NCBI GenBank assembly: GCA_019671005.1
Contig: CM033726.1
Location: 4,595,213 to 4,659,212 of the forward strand
Source: Hibiscus mutabilis
Taxonomy: Eukaryota; Streptophyta; Magnoliopsida; Malvales; Malvaceae
Direction of reading: 5' to 3'
DNA: 64,000 bases
Below the pieces are notes generated by a model, which saw nothing but the letters and a program-made list of their open reading frames with translations, did not search any database and was not told where the DNA came from. Every line of letters begins with the position of its first letter. Within the stretch, counting starts at the first letter, position 1. The translations under genes were made by a program, and so were the position numbers. Shown one piece after another: positions 44,033-55,457 of the stretch.

Positions 44033-46106
44033 TGTTATTGGACTTAAACATATTTCAAAAATAATCCAAAGTCCACAAAACTTGAAAAATATATTTAAAA
44101 TGTTTTGATTTTGTTCTTATATCGAATATATCTTTTAAAGTCAATTTTTAGCTTGTTTTACAAGTTTTTAATGCAGGTTTCAAAACCCCCTATAAGTGGT
44201 TTCGAAACCAGTGATGCAATATGGCCTAGAAATCAAACCTGAGAAACAGGTTTCGAAACCCCATGCCTGGTTTCTATACCAGACCCCTGTAACGGTTAGT
44301 TTTTCATTTAAAAACTCCTAATGGTTTCAAAAACCCTACCAGTGTATAAAATGGCACAAGGCGCACTAAGGCGATAAGGGTCCTACAGTCAAGGTGCAAG
44401 GCGCAAAGCGTAAGGCGTGCGCCTTACTGAAGTGAGGCGCAATTTTAAAAATTGAAGATATATTAACCAAGTGCATATAAATTTATCACCTAAATACTAT
44501 CCATTGTTTCTTCTATTTTTTAAATGCTAAATGTAACTGTAAAAATGAGATTTTATATTGTTAAATATGAGGTTATATTAGATTTATTATTAAATAAAAA
44601 TATTTTGAAATTGAACTTATAAAAATTTAAAAATAATTATTAAATTTATTCAAATAATAATATTATAGTTGAAAAATTATTTATTTAAAGTGTTTTTCTC
44701 TCTTTTTTGAGATAAAAGTGTTTTTATCCATTTTTTAACAAAATAAAAAATATGACAAACATTTAGGAGAATGTTAGCTTCATCTGCATATAACAAACAT
44801 TTTGAGATAAAGTGTTTTTTCTCTCTTTTTGTAGCAAGTGACACGTGGCACATATGTGCCAAAACATGTGCATAGCAATGGGTCCTACATCCCCTTCTCA
44901 TCTTCTTTTTTGACAAATTCTTTTATTTTTGAGTTATTTATCTGTTTTTTTTAATTTCTTCAAGCTTCTTCTCAGGCTACGCACCTCCTCTCCATTGCAT
45001 ATTCTAAGGTGACCACTATAACTGCTCACCAGTCCTCCTCCTCATTTCCCTTTGGGTTATTCTTTTGGGATTTCTTTTCCCTAAGCTTCTCCTTTCATGG
45101 CTGCTGGTTATATACAGGTAATTTAGACTAAGCGCCGAAAGGACGCGCCTCACCGCCTTACGCGACTCACGCGCCTCCCACGCCTTTTGAAGGCTTCATT
45201 AAAATTGTTGCGCCCAGAGATAATTAAGCGTTGTGATCTTTGAGCCTTGCGCCTAGGCGCGCCCCAATCTCATTTTTTTAAACACTGAACCCTACAATAG
45301 TTTTGAAATCTCTATGCAGGTGAGCATTTAATGCTCAATTTTAATGGCTTTTAACGGTTCCAAAACATCTCTAATGGCCATAAACGGCTAGAATATCATT
45401 CCACACTATAAAAGTAAGCTTGGGAAACTTGAAGATGGTTAGAGACAATATCCAAGCTTCATGATCAAGAGAAATAGTTTTTAAGTCTTTATTTTTTTAT
45501 TTCTCTTGTATATATTGTATAGAGAGTGTTCTTTATTATTTTTATTCTTTACTCTCTTGTGAGCTCAAATTGTGTAAACACCCACCTTGTGAGGTATTTA
45601 GTTTACCAAACAAACCTTGTAAAAGGGAGAAGTTCTAGTTTAGCCTTAGTAAAAACTAGAGTGGTTCTATCTTAGCCATTGAAAAGATATGAAGGGTTGC
45701 CTCTTGATCCCGTGAAAAGGGAAGAATTCAATACTGAATTGGAAAATTTTTAGTGGTGTGTTAAGGTAGTGGATGTAGGCTTAGTTTAGAAGCCGAACCA
45801 CTCTAAATCATCGTACAAATTGTCCATTAATTTTCGGTTTAACCAATTCATTCGAGAAACAACTTTCAATCCTCTTGACGATTATTCGAAAGATCGATTC
45901 GAGCGTACTACAAGCCTATCATTTTTTAACCCCTATGGTTCAATTGTGGCGAGATCTTGAGATGCAAGTCATTAATCAAGTATTAATGATCTTTCTTTTG
46001 GATAAAACCACCTTTACACAGCTTTTCTCAATGGTCTAATCGACTCTAGACGGTGTAAATGGGGCTTGCCGAGGTTCATATTTAAGATCTGTGGTGGGTT
46101 TGAACA
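44033..46106 (+). mobile_element. Copia-type LTR with trace of priming site, carrying a hAT insertion
   Basis: Starts TGTTATTGG and ends TTTGAACA, followed by GTTATCAGCAG (46107-46117), which resembles the TGGTATCAGAGC priming site of Copia elements. A core promoter ACTATAAAAGTAAGC lies near 45409. The later part, with AAACCTTGTAAAAGGGAGAAG and GGATGTAGGC...GAAGCCGAACCACT, is typical of long Copia (SIRE-like) LTRs. No coding region follows, so it is a solo or truncated LTR. Without the insert (44340-45287) it is about 1.1 kb. The boundaries are approximate and no target duplication is confirmed. Confidence 0.6.
44340..45287. mobile_element. hAT-like element of GCGCCT/AAGGCGC words
   Basis: AACCCTAC stands on both sides (44332-44339 and 45288-45295), a perfect 8-bp duplication. 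The ends CAGTGTATAAAATGG and TTTTTTTAAACACTG form the CAGTGT...ACACTG inverted terminus usual for hAT elements. Both subterminal parts consist of GGCGCACTAAGGCG/CGCGCCTCACCGCC words, the middle is AT-rich, and there is no transposase. The minus-strand frame 44677-44916 is chance. Confidence 0.88.
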
Positions 46107-46119
46107 GTTATCAGCAGAA

Positions 46120-47152
46120 TTAAATAAGCAAAACCATCAGAAAATGACATGAGAGTAATTATGGAGGTGTGCAGAACTATAAACCATGGAAATCTTCCTC
46201 AAGTGGATGGCCATGGATTGGCCGATAGGCCTTGCTTATAGGGAAGAAGACTAGACTTGATGTAAGCTTCATAGAATGGGAAGGTTCCTTTCTTATATGG
46301 TTGTTTCACCTAAAATTCTTCAATATTAGACCCCATTTCATTAAATGTTAAATTTGTTATGATTATCTTGGAAACTAAAAAGATTGAATATTGTAAGGTT
46401 CAGAGAAAGCTTAACCCCTAGTTTTGAATAGGTCAAATTCTTCTATTGGTCCCTGTACCCCATTTCTTATATCGTTTTTTAACATGAAAGAGCTAAAAAA
46501 AAGGCTGAAATGAAAACTTGAGAACTTCTTTGATTAAATAATTTCGTGAAACTAGTTGCTTTCTATCTCCATCACAACACATATATGGAAGCTATTCCTC
46601 CAAAAAGTAAAATAAGGAAGAAAAAAAAAACATTAATAGATGCAATTTGTTTCGAAGCTTGACGCTCATTCACAATCATGTGAATCGGTCACATTCATGG
46701 CTTTAAAAAACATTAATTACTACAAGGTTATTAATCTATAACAATACAAAGTAAAGGAATACATAATTTGGTTTGTTAATTATGTGTATTAAATTATATA
46801 ATACGTCAATATATTAGAGAATAAAAGATTCTCTTACAGTTTTTCAAAAAAATGATTCTCTCTTATCTATTATATGTTTATCCTAAGAGATCCGAGTTCA
46901 ATTGCTCTGTGTACAAAGTGTATTGTCGAAAGGTTTTAAATATATATCAACAGATATTATCTTATAATCACCTTTAGATTATTCAAAAAAATGATTATTT
47001 GTTATATGATACATGTATCTTCAAATATTATGATTATAATATATAATTTTTTAAATATATATTTTAGAAAACTTAATATATAACTATATCAATTTTTATT
47101 TAATATGTCCGCTGAATCTTAGCTCGATTAATTCGATTAGAATGATTGTTAA
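46120..47152. other. Intergenic, no gene seen
   Basis: AT-rich DNA. Near 46880-46920 a short GATCCGAGTTCAATTGCTC stretch resembles a pol III B box and could be a scrap of a SINE. Nothing else is recognised. Confidence 0.5.
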
Positions 47153-47161
47153 TAAAATATA

Positions 47162-48472
47162 AAAAAATTACATATTTAGTACCCACCTATTCACGTGTTA
47201 TTGTTTTGTCAATTATATTTTTTTGGCAGAATGGTATCTAATATTATGCTTATGTTCTGTTTTGGTACCCACTGTTAAAAATTAATGGAATTAATGACGT
47301 GATTCATTTTTAATTGGAATAATAACAATTTTAATCCCAAAATTTACACATTGCTATCATTTTGGTCCAAACCCTGTGAATTTGATCACTATATTAATAT
47401 TTGGGTTCAAACTGTAAATTTCCCCTTTTTTTCTTTCATCTCTCTCGAAACCCTATTCCTTCTTTTCCCCCGTTTTGTTGAACACATAATCTTTCAGATC
47501 GTTGAAGATCAAAAATTTAACCCACGTCGTTCTCAACGTGTTCTTGTTCTCATCATGTCCGACTGCAATATAGACCTGACCCGAATATGCTCTGATTGCA
47601 AAGAACGACCTCTTCGACGGCATATCCTTCTCTTGTTTCTATTGATGAGTCGTGAAATCGTAGATGAAAACATCGGTCACTGGGTCGTAACTCACTGGAT
47701 TCCACTCGCCCATCACAAGCTTTCCCTCACAGCTTGCTAACTGACAAATTAAAGGCAAAACATCTGGGTATTTGGGAACAGGTGGAAGTTTGTACCAGCA
47801 CTGATTCGCCAATTCAAACACGGAAACCGCATAACTCAATGAATCACCTGATTTTTTAGTCCCGTTGACAATTCCACCGTTAAAGGCTTGAACCAAGTAG
47901 AGACTTTCTGGGTGTACCCTAATTTTTTTGCAGTGGTAATAAAAATCTTGGCTTTAGAGCAAATTCCACCATCGGTGACATACTAAGGTGAGCCTGTGAG
48001 CTGTGTAAGGTAATCGAGTTAAAGCACTCGAGACCGAGTTCATTGGGTAAACCTGGGACCAACTCAGTCGAAAATTAAAAACTTTTCATTTCTCAAGTTT
48101 CTAGAAGGTTTGTTCTATCCCAAAGGCCATGGAAGCATTGGAAATCAAATCTATTGCAGTTAAATTCATCAGATGAACTGATATATTGAAAAAAGGGAAA
48201 TTTTGCAGTTTTAACTAAATATTTAAGATGATATTTAAATTGATAGAGTTTGGACTAAATTGATAGAAATGTATAAAATGGGATTAAAATTATTATTAAT
48301 TATTATTATCCCAATTAAAAATGAACCACGCCATCAACTCCATTGATTTTTAACGGTTGGGTACCAAAACAGAACAAAAATATAATGTTAGGATCATTTT
48401 GCCAAAAAATATAATTAGGGTATCAAAATAGTAACTCAAAAAATTGGTGGATACTAAATATGTAATTTTTCC
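47162..48472. mobile_element. Mutator-like element with long inverted ends carrying an F-box/kelch gene piece
   Basis: AAAAAATTACATATTTAGTA at the left is inverted as TACTAAATATGTAATTTTTCC at the right, and the two ends remain complementary over about 260-290 bp (for example GTACCCACTGTTAAAAATTAATGG against CCATTGATTTTTAACGG). The flanks TAAAATATA (47153-47161) and TAAAATGTA (48473-48481) agree in 8 of 9 bases, fitting a Mutator-type 9-bp duplication. There is no transposase; a host gene fragment fills the middle (next entry). Confidence 0.8.
47500..48080 (-). pseudogene. Captured, broken KMD-type F-box/kelch-repeat gene fragment
   Basis: Read on the minus strand, the fragment starts with TELVPGLPNELGLEC (F-box start), then after a frame slip AHRLT-like and RWWNL-like pieces, then SLYLVQAFNGG and an 85-residue frame (47896-47639) with FELANQCWYKLPPVP and KLVMGEWNPVSYDPVTDVFI. 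After a stop comes KDMPSKRSFFAI and YIAVGHDENKN. This order is that of KISS ME DEADLY-like F-box/kelch proteins, which as SCF ubiquitin-ligase adaptors target type-B response regulators and phenylpropanoid enzymes. Frame slips, an internal stop and loss of the last kelch repeats make it non-functional as a protein. Confidence 0.8.
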
Positions 48473-48481
48473 TAAAATGTA

Positions 48482-49580
48482 TAGGGAACGTTAATTTAAC
48501 ATATTTAAGTATAGTACATTTTTAACTCAACGAGTGATCCCAGTAGAAAAGATTATTTTTATTTTAGAAGACCCAACATTTTTGTTTGCAAGGTGTGTGC
48601 GTTTTATAAAAAGTATGAACATATACTATATTATAATCGCCCTAAAACTATTAAAAATATATTACCTTCTAATTTATAGGTGAAATAAAATCATTTTAAT
48701 TTTTTGGCAAAATCCTTTTAAGTTTTAAATTAATTTAATTTCATATTTAAATCTAAAAAGTAACTTAAGTGGAAAAGAATATGATGTTCAAGCATCTGTT
48801 TGTGCAAGGTATATTGCATTGCCAAAAAGTTAAGAAAAATATAAACATATAATTATATTAATATATTTAAAAAATAAAAAATAATAATATTTCCTCCAAT
48901 GAAATGTGTTGGCTGCAAAAGAAAACAAAACTCAGAATTCCCAGTTGTGGTGCATGATATTTGGGAGATTTTGGCATTATTAAGAGACACAAGTCGTTAT
49001 TTTAATTTATGATATTAAAATCCCAACCTCAACTTGTTTGCTCCAATACTATTATTTTCTCCCTTAGAAGTCTTAGTCTCCCACAACCTCCCTCACCACC
49101 AATATATTGTTTAGGTCAAATGATACAGTTAGTAGATGTAGTATCTATAAATTGTGGATTTAGTCCATATACTTTAAATTGGTCACATTTAGTCTTATAT
49201 TTTTTAATTTTTAAAAATTCCAATCCCAACTCAAATAGTACAAATAAAATATAACTAAATTGTATGACTTTAAATTATCAAATTAAAAAAACAAAAATTA
49301 AATCTACATCTAACATATAATATAAGGACTAACAATAGAATTTTATTTAACAAATTTCATAGTTATAGTCTAAATCATGTTTGAGTTTCAAAATTTGAAA
49401 AGTATAAAAAATGTAAATGATTAAATTGCGATTCATTTATCTATGCAGTTAGATTTATTTTGCGAATAACCTGCAAAATTATTAGTTTCGCTCACCAATC
49501 GTACTTGGAGCCTTAAGCCTTAGATGAATAAAGACCAGGAGTTTTGTTTCATGTTTCCATTCTCCCGTGTTTCATCTCAA
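48482..49580. other. Intergenic and upstream region of the first HIPP gene
   Basis: AT-rich. The frame at 49009-49254 has no recognisable content. A C-rich run (CCCCCCCCCCC) lies in the leader of the following gene near 49637. Confidence 0.5.
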
Positions 49581-49581
49581 C

Positions 49582-49590
49582 CTATAAATA
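49582..49590 (+). promoter_or_regulatory. TATA box of the first HIPP gene
   Basis: CTATAAATA, about 114 bases before the ATG at 49704, leaving a leader of roughly 85 bases that includes the C-run. Confidence 0.7.
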
Positions 49591-49703
49591 CTAGTACTTC
49601 AGTCTCTCATCTTCCATCCCAAAAGGACCTCAACCCCCCCCCCCTCCTCTCTCAATCTATTTAGCTATGCAATCAGCATAAAGTAGTTGAAAAGAAGATA
49701 AAA

Positions 49704-50336
49704 ATGGGTGTTTTGGGCTTCCTTTCGGACTATATTTCTGATTATATTACTGTTCATTCCAAAAGGAAGAAGCGTAAAGTAACGCAGGTACTCTTAATTA
49801 CATATCCTCTCTTAATTCTGTTTTCTTTTATTTTCTAATCTGTTGTATATATATGCAGAAAGTAGAGATAAAGGTTAAAATGGACTGCGATGGCTGCGAG
49901 AGGAGAGTCCGAAACGCCGTGTCCTCAGTCAAAGGTTCAAAACAAAACTTCTGATTCCCACAAACCAAACAATTCCTTAATTATAATAACCTCAACTACT
50001 TTTCTTTTTTTCTTTTTTGTTTGTTTGGTTGTATGGTGTTTAGGAGTGAGATCGGTTGAAGTGAACAGAAAACAAAGCCGGGTGACTGTCACGGGGTACG
50101 TTGAGCCAAACAAAGTGTTAAAGAAAGTGAAGAACACGGGGAAGAAAGCTGAGTTTTGGCCGTACGTGCCTTACAATTTAGTGGCATACCCTTACGTCGC
50201 TCAAGCTTATGACAAGAAGGCTCCTTCAGGGTATGTTAAAAGCGCTGTGGAAGCCATGCCTACTCCCAATGCTATAGATGAGAAGCTGGTTACTCTCTTT
50301 AGTGACGAAAACCCAAACGCTTGCGCCATCGTGTGA
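49704..50336 (+). CDS. Heavy-metal-associated isoprenylated plant protein (HIPP20-27 group), three exons
   Basis: Exons 49704-49787, 49859-49934 and 50044-50336 join to 150 codons plus stop. The protein starts MGVLGFLSDYISDYI, a usual HIPP opening, followed by a lysine/arginine patch. The HMA domain begins KVEIKVKMDCDGCERRVRNA, with the metal-binding MxCxxC, and continues GVRSVEVNRKQSRVTVTGYV. A typical block, KKAEFWPYVPYNLVAYPYV, comes next. The protein ends in CAIV, a CaaX box for farnesylation, which anchors HIPPs to membranes. HIPPs bind Cu, Zn or Cd and act in metal homeostasis and stress responses. A longer frame (49890-50336) reads through intron 2 and should not be used as the start. 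The junction in the HMA domain falls after the first base of a glycine codon. Confidence 0.93.
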
Positions 50337-50941
50337 TATATGCAGGAATTATTATCAATTTTAGAAACTTATATTTGATGTGATGTGCTTATAGGCTTCG
50401 TAAGGTATTGGTTAGGATTTTTGGAATTCATGGTTATTAAATAAAGTAATATTTTTTTTCTGGGTTTAAAGTTTATTCGAGTTGTGCAATATAAAAAAGT
50501 CTATTTTAGTTCCTCAATCAGAAAAAAAGGGATATTTTAGTTTTGTACGTCTAAAATAGTTAACGTTTTGATCTAAGTTGGATTTAATATTTTGGTTTAA
50601 ACAACTTATAGATCTTATTAATTTTAAAAATGAGCAAATTAATCTCTCTAAAAAATATTTTAATTCATGTACATTTATAGAGTGAACGAATAATAAAGAT
50701 CTCTGACTATGTTAATATTTTCTGTTAGTACACAACACATGTCAAATTATGATTGGATAATTTTTTATGATTTTCAAAAGTCTTATATAATTTTCCAGGT
50801 TATTGAGAAATTTAATGAATTTTTAATAATTTGTAATCTCCTTCGGTTAAACTCTTACTTTTTTCACTACAAATCTAAAATTCCAAGTAAATTATAGTTT
50901 TTTTTTATCAATGGTAGTACATATATTATTAGAGAGGAATT
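50337..50941. other. 3' flank of the first HIPP gene
   Basis: Probable 3' UTR and AT-rich DNA. No gene seen. Confidence 0.5.
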
Positions 50942-51336
50942 TAGGGATAGCAATGGGGCGGGTTAGGCCTAGTTTTTGGCCAACCCGAAAATTTAAAATT
51001 TCGACCCGACCTGAGTTTCATATATTTCTCCGGTCTGATCTGACCCGGTTTAATAAAAGTATAGTCCGATCCCGAAATTTTAATAAATTTTTTGATTAAA
51101 CCCAACCCAACTCCAAAAAAATATTAAATAAAATATATAAAAATATAATAACATAAATATATATTTATAAATAAATCAGGACGGGTCGGAAAATTTTACA
51201 CCCTAAATTCAACCCGACTCAAACTTCTTTAAAAACTCGACCCGACCTGACATAAAAACCAAAAATTCAAAAAAATCTGACCTTATCGGGTCGGGTCGGA
51301 ACCCGCCGATTTCAGGGTTTTTTTTTGCCATCCCTA
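50942..51336. mobile_element. hAT-like element made of GGGTCGGGT-type words
   Basis: Ends TAGGGATAGCAATGGGG and TTTGCCATCCCTA are inverted. GAGAGGAATT on the left and GAGAGGATT on the right look like a target duplication with one base lost. The interior has words such as CCCGACCTGAG, GGTCTGATCTGACCCGG and TCGGGTCGGGTCGG. No coding content. Confidence 0.6.
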
Positions 51337-51343
51337 GAGAGGA

Positions 51344-51930
51344 TTAAGCAGGCCCATGATCCATGATGGACATATTACTACCTAAAAGCCATACAAGCCA
51401 ATATAGTTGTGTTTTTTATGAATTATGCAGATTATGGACCGAATCTAACCTAACTCATTCCTAAAAGTGATAACACCATTTTACTTCACACTGGTCATTG
51501 TACCACATCATACGTGTTGCACATTCAGGGCCAAGCTACCAAAAATATTATTATTTGCTACAAATTATTATTCTAAATTTTGCATCACTATAATTTAAGA
51601 CAACAAACACTCTAATTGATTTATAAAAAAAATAAAAATGTATATTTCTATTGATTCAAAATTAAAATAAAATGGACATAATCTTCAACCTAAGTACATA
51701 ACCCAAAGTTCAGTTGGGAATGGAGTGATGCAGTTACATATTCATTGGTGTTATTTAGAGCTCATAATGATTGGAGCTTGTAAAAATTTATATATGTAAT
51801 TGAGCATTTTTATTAGTCAATAAAATTTATATGTTTTTGTTTGTGGTTTAAAGAATAAAAAAGTTATAAAAAAATAAAGAGAGAAAAAAAGAATATAATT
51901 GAGCAATAATATTAATAAAATATAGGTGAT
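51344..51930. other. Intergenic, no gene seen
   Basis: AT-rich DNA without recognisable frames or repeats. The minus-strand frame 51817-52104 runs into the SINE-like repeat and is chance. Confidence 0.5.
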
Positions 51931-51934
51931 AAAT

Positions 51935-52110
51935 TTTTTTTGGAATAGTCTAAAGGTAATTACAAGGTAGTATTTGTTCATAGATATTTTAAATCCTTTG
52001 ACAATGTGCATACACCATGTAGACATAAGACATAGCGATTTGAACCCATGCCTCATAGGATGAACATCATTCTCTTTTTTTACTTGGATACTTGTTGGGT
52101 TCAAATATAG
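51935..52110 (-). mobile_element. SINE-like repeat, copy 1
   Basis: Aligns by eye with 60118-60290 over about 160 bp (GTCTAAA.GTAATTACAA, TTTGACAATG.GCATA.ACCATGTAGAC). On the minus strand GCATGGGTTCAAATCGC (about 52047-52031) resembles a pol III B box, and the 3' end lies in an A-rich stretch (minus strand CTATTCCAAAAAAAA), as in tRNA-derived SINEs. No clear A box or target duplication was found. Confidence 0.45.
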
Positions 52111-52139
52111 GTGATAAATTAGTTTAAGGAAATATTACT

Positions 52140-52420
52140 AAAAATTATTGTGGCTAAAAAACACCATATGACGCTCAATTATTAGTAAGACTACAAAATT
52201 TCATTAAAAACACTCAATCACTCTATTGTTACAAACATGTTACTCCGTCGTTAAAAATAAAACGAACGTTGACCTTTTAGTTACAATTGAGTGACCTGAT
52301 TGTAACAATCGGTAAATTGATTTAATTGTAACTAAAAAGTTAACGTCTGTTTCGTCTTAAAGGTAAAGTGTCCAATTGAGGCAATATTTTTAATCCACGT
52401 AATTTTTCGAAATCTACGCG
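52140..52420. repeat. Hairpin-forming repeat
   Basis: AAACGAACGTTGACCTTTTAGTTACAATTGAGTGACC (52260-52296) and the inverse of 52318-52362 (..TTGTAACTAAAAAGTTAACGTCTGTTTCGTC) form arms of about 45 bp with a short loop. Probably a MITE; its outer ends are not resolved. A (TA)n microsatellite follows at 52570-52627. Confidence 0.5.
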
Positions 52421-52568
52421 TTGACTAGGGGGCGTAGTTGCCTTGTCGTCGTCTTCATCCCGAAAGACATCGCTTTGGCCTTCAACTTCATATTTTTAGG
52501 TTATTATCGAGACTTTTAACTCTTTATCTTTGATCTTTTTTAACATGCCAAACTTATAACTTTGATTG

Positions 52569-52569
<1 letters not shown>

Positions 52570-52627
<58 letters not shown>
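52570..52627. repeat. (TA)n microsatellite
   Basis: An uninterrupted TA run of nearly 60 bases. No gene in the flanking 52420-53178. Confidence 0.95.
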
Positions 52628-52629
<2 letters not shown>

Positions 52630-53179
52630 TTATTCACAAAAAAATTAATATGTGCACTTTAAATACATTTTGAAAATTTTCATTTTGGTCCCTGTAATTT
52701 TACCACAATACCACGAGGAAATGTCTATAGTTCCCCGTAACTAATTAGATCTATTTTTAAGATGTCATTAACTAGTCAAAATAGTTAACACCGTAATTAT
52801 TTTTGTTAAAATGATGTAAACTTTATATTAAGATCACCATATCCAATCCATAATGTAGAAATAGTTCTTTTTGTGTTATAACTTATAAGAGAGCTTCCAA
52901 GAAAAATTCACCTAAGGATTTGAATCAAAATAGCTAATGATATTGAATATTTATATTAACTAATGCTATCATAAATGTAAGGATTAAAAAAATTAAAATA
53001 TGATGACTAAATTATCAAATGTGAGAGAGTTAAAGGAATCAAACTGCAATTTAACTATTGTTGTGTAATGACTAAATATTAAAACTGCAAACGAATAGAG
53101 GGATTTCGATTTTCCTGTCACCTCCAGATGAAGTATTGTCGACATTGCATGTGTACTTACCCTTTGTAAAAAAATATAA

Positions 53180-53509
53180 GGTAAACATCACTATTGGTCA
53201 CTAAACTATTCTAATATTCCTGTTTCGATCACAAACTATTATTTTTGGCAAAATAGTCACTAATATTATATATTTTTTTCTATTTTGGTCACCCGTCGTT
53301 AAAAAACTCACAAAAAATAGGAAAATATAATAGTTTAGTGACCAAAATAGGAAAGAAGCAATAGATTGGTGATCAAAATAGGAAAAATAAGTAACATTAG
53401 TGACTAAAATGAAAAAAGTAACACTAGTGACGATTTTGCACAAAATAATAGTTTAGTGACCAAAATAGGAAATCAACAATAGTTCAGTGACCAATAGTGA
53501 TGTTTATCC
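53180..53509. mobile_element. Short Mutator-like MITE
   Basis: Ends GGTAAACATCACTATTGGTCACT and AGTGACCAATAGTGATGTTTATCC are inverted, and weaker copies of GTGACCAAAATAGGAAA recur through the interior. The flanks AAAAATATA and AAAATTATA are a possible 9-bp duplication with one mismatch. No coding content; frame 53201-53443 is chance. Confidence 0.65.
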
Positions 53510-53589
53510 AAAATTATATCATACTTAAATTATTATGTATTTTTAATAGGAAAAAACTTTGATACTCAGGCCGTGTCAACTTTTACACG

Positions 53590-54175
53590 TGCATTTTAGT
53601 TTTAGGGGTTAGAGTTTTAGTTTAGGGTTTAAGGTTTAGGGGTTTAGGTTGTAGAGTTTAGAATTTAAGGTTAGTGTTTATAATTTAGTGTATAGAGTTT
53701 AAGGTTTAGTTTTTTAGGGTTAAGAATTTAAGATTTGGGTTCTAATAGTGTAAATACACAGACTTGTGTAAAATTAATTTTACACAGCCTGTGTATCAAA
53801 GTTTTACCCTTTTTAATAAGCGAGAATGTATATTTCTCTATTTGAGAAAAGATTTATATTCAATACATTGACGTTGGAAAACTAAAAGTTTCTATAAGCG
53901 TCATAGTTTTAGAGTTTAGAGGGCCAGTTTAAAGTGCAATGTCTAGGGTTTAGGTACAAGGGTTTAAAATTTAGGGATAATGGTTAGAATATAAAGTTTA
54001 GAGGTTAGAATTTATTTTTAGGGTAATGTAGTAAGGATTTAAGTTTTAATCTATAAAATCTAATCTATAGCTCTAAACCCTAAAATTTAACTACTATCTA
54101 TAAATTCTAAACCTTTTCACCTAAATTATTAAATACTTTAAATTAAATTCATAAATCTTAAAATTAACGTGGGTG
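53590..54175. repeat. TTTAGGG-word tract and fold-back repeat
   Basis: 53590-53760 is a run of GGTTTAGGGGTTTAGGTT-type words. 53876-54175 is a fold-back unit starting AAAAGTTTCTATAAGCGTCATAG with TTTAGGG words then CTAAACCCTAA words. The inner order matches the units at 41215-41870 and 58650-58915. Confidence 0.55.
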
Positions 54176-54179
54176 TGAA

Positions 54180-55457
54180 ATAATTTTTTTTTTTGAGAAA
54201 AGGTTATAATCTCAAGAAAAGGTTAAAAAAGCAAAGGATCGGAGGAATAATGATTACTAGTGTTCTCAGGAATGAATACAAAAGATTCTATTTCTACTGC
54301 AAAGAAAGCTCGAAAATTTAAAGGAAAAACCCCCATATAGACAGAAAGATGCAAAATTTGTGAATTACTCAAAGGAAACAGAGAAAAGGGAGTTTGGGAA
54401 TGAAGAAAATGAGCAAAAGTTTAAGACTTGATATTTAAAAGGAATTAACGACAGACCAGAGTCAGGCAACCAAGTTCATTGCAGTGAATTTGTGGACAGA
54501 CACCATGGAATTATGTAAATGTAAAAACAATGCTAGAAGTTTGACAAAGGGACAATCTTCACAAGTCCCAAGCCTGAGTTAGATAAAGCCGTTGGTCCCA
54601 ACTCCCAACAGGGTTAATCAAACCCACTTTCTGATCAAGTTCCCCATTGCTGGAATTTGTTTTTCACTCCTTAACGAAACTAGTCTATATATTGCTAAAA
54701 CAACACTTCTGGGAACCCACCATTTCAGCAGAAGATTTCAGAAATTCAATTCCCATAAGCTTTTGATTGTGCAGTGAAATTTTTACCATAATTTCCCTTT
54801 TTTTTATACTACCTCTATCTCACTGAAAATGTTTAGTATTAACTTTTTTAAGTCAAATTTTTTAAATTTTAACAATTTATTACTTTAAATGTATTATTGA
54901 TAAAAATATAAAAAATATATTTTAAAAATCCTATATTAAATAATTTAAAAATATATATTTTATAAAATTTAATTAATTTAAATATTTAAAATAATTATAA
55001 TCAAAATTAAAAAAATTTAACTCTTTAAAAATTAATATTGGACAAAATTAATAGTAGAGAAGCGTTATAAAATTTTCAAAAGTGTACATGTGACCGACAG
55101 GACAGGGATAGAAGTCGGCTTGTCAAGTCGCTGTTCTTCTTTTATTGTTTTTCTCTTCAGTATTTAACGTTAAATCACATCATCTCAGATTTTGAAAAGC
55201 TGCAGCAAATTCCCCAGTCTCCCCCCTTCCTCTCTCCATTATTATTTTTATATTTCTTTCCTCTGACTTCCATTTCTCTTCCTCTTTTTATGGTGGTGTT
55301 GGGTTATGGGTGTATAGGATTTTGCATTTGCTCTAACTTTGCTGGTATTAAAGGAAAGAAAAGAAACAAGCTTTCAAGCTTAAAAAGTCCATGTGCTTTT
55401 CTTTTGTTCTCTTTTGAGTAGTGTTGAACAAGAGAAGGAAACAACAGAGGTGAAGAA
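54180..55457. other. Intergenic and upstream region of the second HIPP gene
   Basis: No gene seen. 54780-55060 is AT-only. From 55130 a C/T-rich leader-like region leads to the ATG at 55458. No consensus TATA box stands out. Confidence 0.5.

Noticed and set aside
47351..47740. 129-codon plus-strand frame
   Set aside because: Antisense to the captured F-box/kelch fragment and the inverted end of the Mutator-like element.
49890..50336. 148-codon frame as the start of the first HIPP gene
   Set aside because: It reads through intron 2 and starts out of frame with the MDCDGC metal-binding exon; the spliced model restores the complete HMA domain.
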